From Aurifilum marmelostoma (Eukaryota; Ascomycota; Sordariomycetes; Diaporthales; Cryphonectriaceae): a DNA stretch of 64,000 bases. The stretch covers positions 4,030,001 to 4,094,000 of the forward strand of contig JAMXSV010000003.1 in NCBI GenBank assembly GCA_027559495.1. The letters are read 5' to 3'. Below are positions 43,367 to 55,100 of this stretch, piece after piece. The number at the start of each line of letters is the position of its first letter. Position 1 is the stretch's first letter. Position numbers and translations under genes: made by a program. Under the pieces are notes generated by a model that was not told where the DNA came from, ran no database searches, and saw only the letters and a list, made by a program, of their open reading frames with translations.

Positions 43367-46300
43367 CTATGCAAAAGTCCGCTTGAGCTCGTTCCACTTC
43401 CTCTGGAGGGTTTCGTGCTGAGAATTTATCTAGAGTGCTCGTTAGCCACCTTGTGCGCGTCTGGTGGGTTTCGTTGGGAGCCAGAATTCTTACCTCTGCA
43501 TACTTCATCTTCGTCTGCACGAGCTGCTCCTCGAGCTCCGCCATCTCCTTCTCGACCCTTTCGTTCTCCTCGTGCACACGCTGGTTGCGCTCGATGAGTG
43601 CGTCTCGCTCGAGCTTCCACTGATCTTCAATCTCGATCGGCTGCTTCTCGATGACGATCTTGAGCTCCCGCACCTGGCCCGTGAGCGACTCGTTTTGGTC
43701 CTTGAGTTCCTCGTTCTCCACCTTGGTGTGCACAAGCTCCGTTGCAAGGTCCGCCTGCTCCCGATCGACGGCCTGTAGCCGCTCCTCTAGCTTGCGGATC
43801 TTGGCCGCGAAGCTCGTGTTCTGCGACCGCAGGGTCTCGAGCTCCTGCTGCCGTTCCTTCTCCTCGCGGGTCTTCTCTTCCCATTCGACGCGCCAGGCCT
43901 GAAGGATCTCGGGAGTAAGCTTAGCCTCGCACGCGTCGTGGACGAGCTGGTCGGCCCGATACACCTCCTTGTCCATGCTGGATGTCGAGCTGCCAAAGAA
44001 ACCGTTCTCCAGGATGCTGTTTGCGGTCGGTGCCGACTCGATGTAGACGTCAAACAATCGATCTCGAAGGTATGTTGTGAGCTGTGCCATGTCCGTCATG
44101 CCCAGGAGAGTCTCGGTGTTCTTTTGCATCAGGACGATGCCGAACTTGAGGATGGCCGACAGTCCCTCGGACAAGATGAGGTCGTAGATACGGAGGACAA
44201 GCTGAAGGGGGAAGCGGTAGGAGAAGAGGGTCAGGAACCACTGCGTAGCGTACAGGTGAGGCGAGATGCCTCGTCGTCTCAGGTGACAGTACAAAGCGGG
44301 CTCAGTATCTTCGAGCAATCTCTCAAACTGGTACAGATGCATGTGCAGGCCAGGCATGTCCTGGATGAACAGATCCCGAAGGTGGTAGTTGTTCATGAGC
44401 TTGACAAGAAGGCAGAAGGCTTCCTCCTCGGACATCTGCATTGTCGTTAGTGCTTTGTTCTGTAGGCCTCACGCACCACAGTGGGAAAGGTTGGTCTCTT
44501 ACATTGAACAAAAGAGGCATGATCAGGAAGTTCATGCCCTGGGCGTAGCCAACCTCTTCGTCGTAGAGGGCGTACGCCTTGCAGACGCCGTAGAGACCCT
44601 CTTGCAGGCCCTGTGCGGCAGCAAACTTGGAGTACGCTGTCCGCTGTCCGAGGTCCCTCCGGATCGTCTTCTCGAGCCTCTGGATCATTGCCACATCTTC
44701 CTTCTTTTTCTTCTTCTCGGCTGCTTCACTCTTCGGGGTGTCCTTGGGAGGAGGCGAGGGTGGCTGGGATCCAGCGCCCTCAGAATGCACAGATGACGCC
44801 GATGACCCCGGAGCTGGAGTGCTGCCGTTGCTAGCAGCAGGCGAGCCGTTGCTTTGTCTGTCCTTCTCCTTGTCGGTGCCTCTAGCAACCAGGTCTCGGT
44901 AGACGGCCTCCAGCTCTTCGCTCTGGCTCTGAGCCAGGACCTGCCATATGACGCCGCGGATTGCGCTCGGGATGCCTGCTGCGGTAGCCTTGCGCAGCTC
45001 CTCCGCGCTCGTCTTGGCCACGGCTGCAGGTCCTTCGTACACCACAGACTGCCATAGATCCCAGTCTACGGGCTCATCTGACAGCGTCGAGGGGCCGGCA
45101 GCCGTCCCCGAGGCAGTCCCAGGCGCCAGGGTGGCGTGAGCCGGCCGTGGTGAGGGCGGCGGCTGGACACCACCGCCTTCTTTTTCCTCTGTCGGCGAGC
45201 CAAGCGCCCCGTTCAGCCCCTTGTTGACCAGGTTCGCGATGCCGTTCGCGTCGCCGTCATCGGGGAGGCTGGTAATGCCTGCCTCCTCCCTCATGCGCAT
45301 CGCCTTGAAGCGGTCCTTCAGGCTATGGCGCACGTTTCGGACCCCGCCCTCCTCGTCAAGTTTGCCGAGCAGCATGTCGGGGTTGCTCGTCAAGGTGGTT
45401 GTGGAGCTGGCAGTGTTCCTCCTTGCTGTTGCTGGCGGCGACACGTTTGTCAGGTCTTTGGACGAGCTTCTAGACAGCCACGAGAAAGCACCGGCGAGCT
45501 TCCGCGAGGGCGGAGGCGCCGCGGCGGCCGGGGCGCTGTTGGCAGCTGGTGGTGGTGCCCCCGGCGTCGTGGGAGCTGTAGCTGGTGTAGGGGCAGTAGT
45601 GGGTGGCGTGTCGAGAGTCTTGGTCGGGGAGCCCTGGGCACCGGGGGACCAGGGCATAGCGGGGAGGGAGTTGGTTATGCTGCCGAGGGAGATGGTCTTC
45701 TTGGGAGGCTCAGGCTCAGCCTCGCTAGGGCTCATGTTATTGACCTTCTCTACTTCTGCAGTGTGACCCGTCAGCCAAACTAGCTTTTTGGAGAGGCGTT
45801 GCCCGGTGTGTGGACCTTTTTTCTCCCCGTCGAGATCCTCGTCGTCGAGGCTGACGTTATCGAGCTGTCCGTTAAACTGGACTGACGACCTCTGCTGAGC
45901 CAGAGTGGCTTCGTCGCTGTCCCCTAGCGACGTTGTCTCGACTTCCTCGAAATCGTCCTTGTCCTCGGCCTCATGCACTGATCCTGGCTTCTTCTGCTCG
46001 TGATCAGGCCCGGGTGCTGGTTCAGCTGAGGTGCCCTCCTTGTGCTCCTCCTCGGGCACTGTATGCCCTTCGTCCTCTTTTATCCCTTCATTGGTAGCCG
46101 GAGTTATGGAGTGGGATGTACGCCGCTGCGTCAGGGATCGGACAGAGGAGGACTCAGGGGCAGCATCGCGGGCATCTTCGAAATTGTCCTATAGGGATCC
46201 GCCAGCCACGTTAGTACCAGGACAAGACAAGGTAATTTCTCTCACCTTCCTTCATCAGGGAAGTGGCGTGATGTCTTGTGTGACCTAGACAGACAATGGT

Positions 46301-46606
46301 GTGGGCAGCCCGTGTGGCTCTGTCGTGTAACGTATGGAACGCGCTGGCGTGTACACGTACAGACAGGGTGCAGGCTTAGGGTGCCGTGCCCACTGTTGTA
46401 TGATATTCACGGGCTGATGTTGGTGTCAAGAGGCCACGCTGCTGTGCGGACACAAGTGTCCGATAGCTGCATGGAGGGGGGCAATGCGAGGCGTGAGGGC
46501 GTACCGTATCTTTGTCCGAGTCCGCAAGGGACGCAGACTCGGAGTCCTTCCTGTCCAGGCGAGGGGAGACTGGAGCCAGAACGGCTGTCTCTCCGTGCTC
46601 CGACAT
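43367..46606 (-). CDS. GYP5: Gyp5-type TBC-domain Rab GTPase-activating protein
   Basis: Rab-GAP of 926 residues acting on Ypt/Rab GTPases of ER-Golgi and polarised secretion. Exons: 46606-46505, 46188-44503, 44435-43494, 43417-43367; all phase 0, and the third intron has a clear CACTAAC branch. The last exon encodes only 16 residues (HETLQRKWNELKRTFA), found by phase. Residues 1-270 are acidic and Pro/Ala/Ser-rich, likely disordered. The TBC domain spans about 340-700. It contains GIPSAIRGVIWQVLAQ, the Arg-finger region TIRRDLGQRT, the Gln-finger region YAQGMNF, and ATQWFLTLFSYRFPL. A Pro/Ser insertion (about residues 420-470) lies inside the TBC fold. A coiled coil follows (about 740-910). 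Domain order and length match Gyp5/EVI5-like proteins. Confidence 0.92.
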
Positions 46607-49138
46607 GCTGGGCTATTATGACCTGCTGGAGGTGTGTGATTTCGAGTTTGTTTCTTTGTTGAAGCGAGCACAGCCGTCTTTTTGAGGGTCGAGGCAGTTG
46701 CCAGGTGGAACAAAGGGGGGAGGCGGACCAAGGTAGATAGCTGGTGACAGCTAATATGCAGGTTCAGGCCATGTGAGTCGCGAGCGCTGGTAGATGTCGA
46801 GGGAAGCAGACATGCAGTGACGAGACTCGGGTCAATGTCAGGATCTGGCCTCGATTCACAGAGTGGTTGACCAACTGATGAATTCGCCTTTTGTCTGCGC
46901 CTGCACGAGAACAACGAGGAGAGGTGGTCACACGTTCGGGTCGAAGGAGGGTAGATTCTGCAAGGCAAGTCGGATGCAGCAAGGCGGTGTCGCGGTCGAG
47001 GTTCTGTGTCGGGACAGGGTAGTAGTTGTCAGTTGTGGATACCTCTGCTCCTTGAGGCCTGTTCGTCCTAAGTCGTATGATAAGCCAAGTGGTTGCCGGT
47101 GGAGTATTTTCTCTTTTTTCCCCCCCCCCTTCCTTCTTGGGGTTCGGGAGAGGTCGTCGAAGAGGGGCAGAGGAGATACACGTTCGAGACGACAGCTAAT
47201 CCTGAGCTCCAGAGAGTTCCAAAAAAAAAAAAAAAAAAGGTGTTTTCGACGTATGATGTGATATGATGACAGCAAGGCCAGTCGTTGTCTGAAAATAGTC
47301 GAGGTCGAAACGTGCAGCTGCTGACGGGAGGATTCGTTGTAGTGGAGGGGCGGTTGGCCACTTTGTACATAGCACGTAACTGCACACCCGTACCTTTGTA
47401 CACCAGGCATGTACAGGGCAAGAGATGTCTTGGGAACAGGCAGCTTCTTCTCCTTCGCCAAACCACCCTCGTCCCAGAATTCCAATCAATCAACCTCTGG
47501 TTGTTAGCGTTGGACCCCTTTCTTTTGTAGCCCTGAAAAAGCAAAACGGCAAAAATGACCACTGTACTAAAAGTAACTGCCACTTGTACATGGTATAATA
47601 CTCTTCCTCCCTTAGCGCAGCCCTCCGTTACGCTGCAGGTGGAGCTACTCCGTACTGAAGCCCATAGTCTAGCGCGGCCATCCCGGTCCCGCAAACGTCT
47701 TAGCATTGAACGGTCGGTGCTTTAATGCTTGGGATCTGCCCTGTGCTGCCTGCTCCATAGCACGTACATATACGGAGTACTGCGTTGTACATACATACAC
47801 TATGCCCATGCTCAACCGTCCAACCCCCTGAGATGGATCTCGTAACGCACAAAAATATCATACCACAGGATCATCGTCAAATGGAGGGGGAGAAACTCTC
47901 TATGCCTGTAACTCAAATAGGGCGAAACACAAACGGCCCCCAATACACACAGAAACAAAGTCCAGAGTAAACATCAAGTCATCATCCTAGCTTGTACATC
48001 TATCTGCACCTACTCGAATTAAACACTGAAACGAAACCAGGAGGCCGGCCCGCCCGCCACTTGTGTGTCCCCAAAGGATCTTCCGGGAAACGCCATTCTG
48101 CGCATAAACAAAAAGAGATCTGACTGCAGGTCTAGGTGCCTTGGCCTACTATGCACACAGCAACACGCCCTTCCTAGAGGCTTGCAGTAGAGCTTACTAC
48201 TATAATGAGGCATTCATTCCCCTCCTCTGCCCTAGGAGTTCGTCTGTCCAACCACTTGCTGGTCCGATGATCCGTCTTTTTTTTTAATTCCACCAGTATT
48301 GTAAAATCTCCTCCTATTTGGCCAAATACCAGCCTCTGCACCCGGTCTCTTGGAGCCTTTTCCACACTTACCTCATGGTAGCACCACGGCATTCGAATGC
48401 TTGGTGGCTAACTTGTCAGGACGAACCGGTCATATCTTGATCGGGAAGAGGCTGCCCGTGCTGAAGAGACCAGCACACGGGGTTGGTCCTGGAGGGCTCG
48501 GAAAGTTCGTCTGTCGCACAGTCCACTCTGATGGTCGTGCTGACACTGACACGACCCCTGCCCGTCGTTCCAAACATAGTCTCTCGTCCACCACCATCAG
48601 CCACAACGGTAATCGTCTCGCATCTTACGTCACGCAGAGCAAAGGTCACAACTTTTTCTTGAAGTCATCTCTATAATCGCGTCTGACTGATTCACCGACG
48701 ACGAGCAGTGTAAAAAGGTCTACTTCCGCGGCCTGCACTCCGCTTCCATATCATTCCCCTCTCCCCCCGCCGCCGCCGCAATCGTCAATATGTAGGTATT
48801 GCACAAACTGAATCATCTCGAGCCATGTCAAGATACCCCACTTGTCCCTTCTTCCGTGATCTCCGCAGAAGATGCGCAGCTTCGAGCGCGAAAGCTGTTG
48901 GCGCAGAAAGAGAGAAGAAACAAGACAGAAAGGCAGAGAAGGAAAGAAGAAAAAGGACAAGGCAATCAATCAACCAGCCATGACAATCAACGCGGTGAGG
49001 TGAGCAGTTCTTGCTGACCTATGCTGTTCCATAATTCCCAGAACACCGGTTCCCAAATAGACAGCCCGTTTGCTTTATCGATGAACGATAACAATGCATG
49101 CCAGAAATGAACAGACGCCGCCGTTCCGATGTCCTTCC
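46607..49138. other. Intergenic region between GYP5 start and TOM1 stop
   Basis: About 2.5 kb. It holds the GYP5 promoter and the TOM1 3' end. An A18 run lies at 47221-47238 and a C9 run near 47122-47130. The frame at 48350-48676 and others match no family. No RNA gene was recognised. Confidence 0.5.
47221..47238 (+). repeat. Poly-A tract (A18)
   Basis: Eighteen uninterrupted A in intergenic DNA. On the minus strand, the GYP5 sense strand, this is T18 about 620 bp before the start codon and could act as a nucleosome-excluding element. Confidence 0.9.
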
Positions 49139-52100
49139 TTACGCGAAACCAAAGTAGTCGCTGCCAGCGGTGATAGCCTTGAGCAGCTGGGTGCGAAGAG
49201 CGTCATAACTCTCATACTCGGGAAGATCAAGCTCTGTATGGCCAAAGGTCAGCAGTTTGTTTACAAAAGGGTCGCGTCCGGCGTCAATAGGTCAACTTAC
49301 GATTAAAGCATGTATGAGAACTTGGCAGGCGATCTTTGTTGCCGTAGTCACGGTGAATGTTGAACCGCTGAATCCCGTTCATGCCTTCAAGCTCCTTGAA
49401 GCCGTTGAGAGGCACTTTGGAAGTTCCAGTGACAAATTGTAGCAGCTTGGCACGCTCCTCTTTATCAAATGCGCGCACGGCTCGCCAGAACCACTGGATC
49501 TGTTGGGAAGCGGCCGTGTAGTTCGTGTACTCCGTGTTGCTCTTCCAATCGTCCACGTCAATGTCCGGCAGACCAGAAATCAAGAGCTCCAACTCCTGTT
49601 CATTAAATATGGAGATGAGGTCCGCGGGGATGATGCCGTGGAAGCCCTTGAGGAAGTAGTCCATTTGCTCCTTGACCGACGAGAGGAGTTTGTGCTCAAC
49701 AATGAGGCGGACATATTCGTGCTTGTTCTCGTTGGTCACATCGATGTTGCGACCGTTCTCAATCAGGTCGACCGTGACCTTCGCTCCGAACACGTCTTCC
49801 TCGACAGAGAAGGTTTCATACACGGTGCCCGTGATGTCGTTCTCCAGCATCCAGGAGTGATTCCGGTAGAAGTCGGGATCGAACGACTCCATGTCCTTGA
49901 CGGACACTTGTTTTCCGAGGATGCGCTTGTACACAGCACGGCTGAAGTAGCAATCCAGAAGGCGCCCTTCATAGACAGCTTTGCCAATGATCCGCCCGAT
50001 GAACTTGAAGAAGTTCAAGTGCTCATCGTTGATAGAGCTGCTCTTGTTCGGGTGGAAAGTCGTGCGGTCCGACGATACAGGAGTGAAGAGCACGTAGTTG
50101 GGGTCGAACATGGCCCGTGTCAGAACCTGGAACCACTCCCGAGTGACGCCTCCCGCATCAACACCTTCTTCGCCGTGGAAGCGCACGTTGAGCTTGCCGT
50201 ATTTCACCTCGTCGTCAGACTTGAACGCGAGGTTTCTGTACGAGTCATGAAATACGTTATCGCGTCGAACTCCCACGCTCAGAGACGGATAGGAGGGGCG
50301 AGAGTGCCCATTATTCTTAGCATGAACCGTACGGGTGAAGTAGCTGCGCTTGTTGTCGAATTCAAGCACCTTAGGGTTCTTCACGAGGAGAGAAAACGTC
50401 CCGGACATCAGCTTATTGTTCTGACGAACGAGTTCATTGAGGATCCGTCGGTGTGCATCGGTGAAGCTGAAGAAGAGACCCGCCATCGTGTCGTCCGGTT
50501 CCGGGCTGGAAAGGACTGTGTCCTTGGTAGATGCGGATTGCGGTGCATTTTCGATCGTTGTGTTCTTGCAGACGACCATCAATGACTCGATCAAGGGCAG
50601 GAGGATGGTTGCAACATTGATCATGTTGTCCCGTTGGCGGATGGCCGAGAGGCAGGTGCTCAGCTTCTCCCACATCTTATTGAAGACCTCGTTGTGGTAC
50701 AGTGTCATGAGCAAGCTTGACTTCTCATCGGCTGAAGCGATATCGCCTGCATCCCGGCTACCGTCCTTTTTGGTCTCAAACAGATGGTCCAGCGCTGTTA
50801 GCACACGCAGGAGCTTGTTCTGTTCGGAGGCGCCCGGTGAGAACTTGGCCAACGCCAATCCCTGGATCTCGGTACCAGATTCAGCCTTTTCAATGTGGGG
50901 TAGGAGCTCATCGAGGTCAGACACGATATTCTTGCTGAGAATCTGGGCCTGCTTCACTAGCTCCCTCCCAAAGACTTGTTTGGCATCTGGAATATTGGAC
51001 AGATTCTTGATGGTCGAGATCGTGTTCTGGAACGTTTTGGAGCTGCACTCTCGGGCGACGAAGATCTTGATCACGAGCTTCAAGTTCTCTGAAGGAATCA
51101 GCGGAGGCTGGAGCTGACGAACCTTCTTCTGCTCATTCGTCTGCGCACCCTTGTCATCTGTTGTATCATGGCTTGGTCCGGTCCATGGATCAGCCGGTGT
51201 GCTGACAGGATCCTGCGTATTGCCAGCGGTGGCATCGTCTGGTCCCTGTTGTGCTCCATCCTCGGATTTCTCCTTTTCCTTCTTCGCCTGTTCTGCTGCC
51301 TTCTTGGCCTCTTCTTCGGCCTCCTTGCGGCGACGCTCAAGCGCTTGGAGTGGCAAGGTTACCTTGTTCAGAAGGTCTACAAGGAGCTGCATGACAGCAG
51401 AGCTCTCCATGACAAGGTCCCGGTCCAGGAGATGAAGCAGTGAGTTGATGGCATATTTGTGTGCCTTCAAGTCCTTGGCTTTGCCCTTGCGGTTATGGGT
51501 CTGCTTCAACGAGCTTGGGATAGGGTCATTCTCTGTCAGGAACAGGGAGGGGACGTGAGGGTTCCTGCTCGAGAGCTCGACAAGTAGATCAAGGCACTGC
51601 TGCACAACCAGCAGCGGCGAGATTTCAGAATTCTGCTGGACGGTGTTGCCAGCGGCGACGCTCGTAAATGTTCGCTTGAGACTCTGAGGGGTCTTGAAGT
51701 CCTTGGAGTCCTTTGAGTCCTTGACGTCCTTGATGTCCTTCTCCTTGGGTTGTCTAGCCTTCAAGGATAAAGCACTGAAACTGCGTTCCACGGCCTCCAT
51801 ATCGGTGCTGCCGAATTGAAGAACATGCAGCAGAGAGCTGATGACTTCGAGACGGTTTTGCCGATTCTCGCAGATATCGCCTAGAACGCGGAACAGATGA
51901 GACCGAATGGATCCTTGCTGGCTGACAAACATAAGACGAAGGAGCGTGGCAACGCCAGCCTTGTCAAGCATCTGCACGACGGTACGGCGTTGAGTCTTGC
52001 TCTCACTGCCAGCTGCCGGCTCAGCCACGGCACGGCTCGAGTCGCGCACGCGAGAGATGTAAGAGTTGCGGACTCGCTCGTTCAAGGCTCTAGCTTCAGC

Positions 52101-55100
52101 CGCCATGTCTGGAGGAAGTTGGTCCATGATTTGGTCGCCTTGCTCCATGAGGACTTGTTGCCTCAGTTCGGGGTTGAGGCTCGCAAGGATGCTTGCTGTG
52201 TCCATGTCTTGAGCAGCTGCAGCTTGACCACTGGCAGCTGCGGCACGACGAGCCGTCTCTCGCTCGATTCGCCGGCGTTCCTGTCGCTCCGTCTGCACTA
52301 TCTCGATTCTGAGGTGCTCGGGAAGAGCATCAAGAAACTCCTGGTAGGCTTCTCCTTGCTCAGCAGCCGGGTTGCCAGAGGTCGCAGCAGCTTCACGAGC
52401 TTCGGTGCGTCGAGAAGTGATGGTCTGCGCAATTACTTCCTCGCGAATCTCATCGGGCAAAGCCTCCATATAGTCTGGGTCGATACCTAGTTCCGTGATG
52501 TCGACCTGTTCTCCTCTGATGGTGGTGAAGATGCGTGGTTGCGGTTCTGCAGCTTCAGCTTCTGGCTGAGCACCCTCTTCAGCCGTCTCGACGCCTTCCA
52601 TGGCTTGCGGTTCGGCATCCTCGGACCCCTCAAAGGCTTGACCCTCGTTCTCTGCAGCCTGGGCGGCTGCCTCAGCAGCCTCGCGTTCACGGCGTTCGCG
52701 TTCCTCTGCTTCCGCTCTCTCTCGAAGTGCCTTGTCCTCGGCCTCCTGAGCTTCACGCATCTTTCTCTCCTCTTCGAGTCGTTCTTTCCGCTCTTCTTCC
52801 TCCTTGCGACGACGCTCGACTTCCTCTGCCTTTGACTTTTTCTCTTGTTCGGCAGCTTGCGGCGTGAGTGTGGCCCAGATGTACGTACTCAGCGGTGATG
52901 CCTTTTCCGCGTAATTGTTGCCGAAAATGACATAGGCTTCTTCCAACCACCGAGCATCAGTCGCGACTGGCGCAAAGAAGGCTACAGCCTGCTGAGGCTC
53001 CTGGAATACGTCGCGGCGAGTGTCACTTCGTACGTGGTGGCTGTGCGAGATTCGAGAGGGTCCGCCTATCTCGAGGGTCTCTGCACGGGTACCGTTGTTC
53101 TGCGTAATGTGCAGAGAGAAGCCCCGGGGAGGGTTGATGCCTGGCGGAAAACTGGCCATCAGATCGTTCAAGATATGCATGGGGCTCTCGAAATAGGGTG
53201 GCATGCCGCTCCGAGCCACAAATGACGGAGACTGGCGCGAGGGAGGCTCGCGTCCATTGCTGTTCCCACGACGGAGGAGAGGATTTAAGCCATCCTCAGG
53301 GCCGGCCGCAGGACCAGCGGGTCGTCCAGTCCGGAAAAAGCTGCGGAAGTCTGTCGCAGGATCAGTATGGCGATTGCGAATGAGTCCCGACAGAAGGTTC
53401 CCCATTTCACGCTCAAGAGCTCGGGCGTCGCGCCTGATTAGTTCAAGTTCCGTTTCACGAGAAGACATACCACTTAGTGGATCAGCCGGGCGAGGTCCCA
53501 CAACGAAAGGTCCCAGCGGGAAGGGGCGGTGTCGTCGCGGAGGTCCGCGTTCCACGACGAGAGCATCCCAGCCGAGACCAGATGGCATGACGGGAGGAGG
53601 TACGTCCTCTCCAGGGCCTAGACCAACTCTTCGTTAGTTTCAAGAAGACCAATGATCCCAGATGGATTCACTTACGCGTGAACTCATACATGTAGTCGTT
53701 ATCGACTTCGAACTGCTCGTCTTCCTCCTCCTCGTCTTCTATGTGCAGGAATGCAAGGTCAGTGGATGAGCGATTCGGTGAATCAGGTGACTAGCAATTT
53801 CTTTTGAATCAAATCCATGGTAGAACAAGACTTACCATCATCCTCCTCCCCCTCATCGTCATATCTATCTGCGCCGAAGCCAAAGGTTTCTTCGGCCAGG
53901 ATGTGGTGGTGATGATGGTGGTGGTGGTGCGCCTCGAGGTCTTGACCATCCAGGAGGTCTCGCAATGGATGATGAATGTGCTCCTGGACGTCAGCCAGCT
54001 CGTCCAGATCCTGAACGCCATCGTCGTAGTCTTGGCCATCGTCCGCATCGTCTGCGTCTTCATCTTCGTCTGTCTCACTCTCCCAGCCGGGTGCGCCGTC
54101 GTCTTCGATGGGGTTGCCCTCCTCATCGACAATCTCGATGCGATCCTCGAGGTCATCCATGTCTTCGGACTCGCCGTCGTCATCGTCATCTTCATCGTCG
54201 TCTTCGCTGAGATCATCATCATCTTCCATGTCCTCGTCTTCGTCCTCGTCATCCTCGTCGTCATCGTCCTCCATGATGACTTCGACGCCGACGGGGTGCG
54301 CGGGAAGACCTTCAATCTCGCCCATCTCACCGAGCTCTTCGTCTTCATCGCTGACATCCTCTTCGCCGTCCTGGGACATTTCGTCGCCGTAGTCCAGCTC
54401 TTCGGGGTAGTCATCCTCGTAGTCCATCTCCTCATCGTCTAGCACAGCGTCAGTGTTAGTGATCACGGTCGACATTTCGGCTACGTAGAACATGGCTTAC
54501 CGTCTTCGTCTGAATCGTCCTCGAAATCATCTTCGCGACCAGCTTCCAGCATGCCCAAGGCTGAGTTGCGATAAAGATCCGGGGTTTCCTCCCGCTCATC
54601 ATCTAGGTCGGAAAGGGACGACACTGACGCAATTTCATCCTCGAGGCTGTCCTGAGGACCAGCGGGGAGAAGATTGGCCTGGCTAAGCAAGATAGCTGTG
54701 TTCGTCAAGACCTGCAAAACCCGGAGAATGTATTTGATCGTTCGCTTGACGCCAGGGAAGGTGAGGTCAATATCCGCGACAGACGCCGTGAGTGCTGGAA
54801 GGAAGCCCTTCTCGTACATCAGCCGTTTGAGCTGCGCTGACGGATCAGAGGCTCGGGCGCTAGACGAATCGCGATCCTTTTCGCCAATCATGCTAAGCAT
54901 GAGCTCGGCTAGGGAAAGCAGCTTCGCATATCTCACGTCGAAAGGCTCATGAGGTGTAGCAGCATCTTTGTATGCACGGAGTATCATGTCCAAGACCCAT
55001 TTCCGCACAAACAAGAGGTCGGGATCGTCTTCGTAGTCAAAGCGGTCGCGAGTTCGGTCGATAGGCTTTTCCGTAGTTCTCGCTACTAGACTCACAAGAA

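Noticed and set aside
46607..49138. Several 60-210 codon frames between GYP5 and TOM1 as a gene
   Set aside because: Created by homopolymers (A18/T18) and low-complexity sequence; no splice-consistent model or family motif.
49503..50585. 360-codon + strand frame over the HECT domain
   Set aside because: Shadow of the conserved HECT-coding strand; no recognisable domains.
53804..54442. Val/Ile-rich 212-codon frame opposite the acidic TOM1 exon, resembling a membrane protein
   Set aside because: GTC/ATC repeats are simply the complement of Asp/Glu codons; splice phases fix the TOM1 reading.
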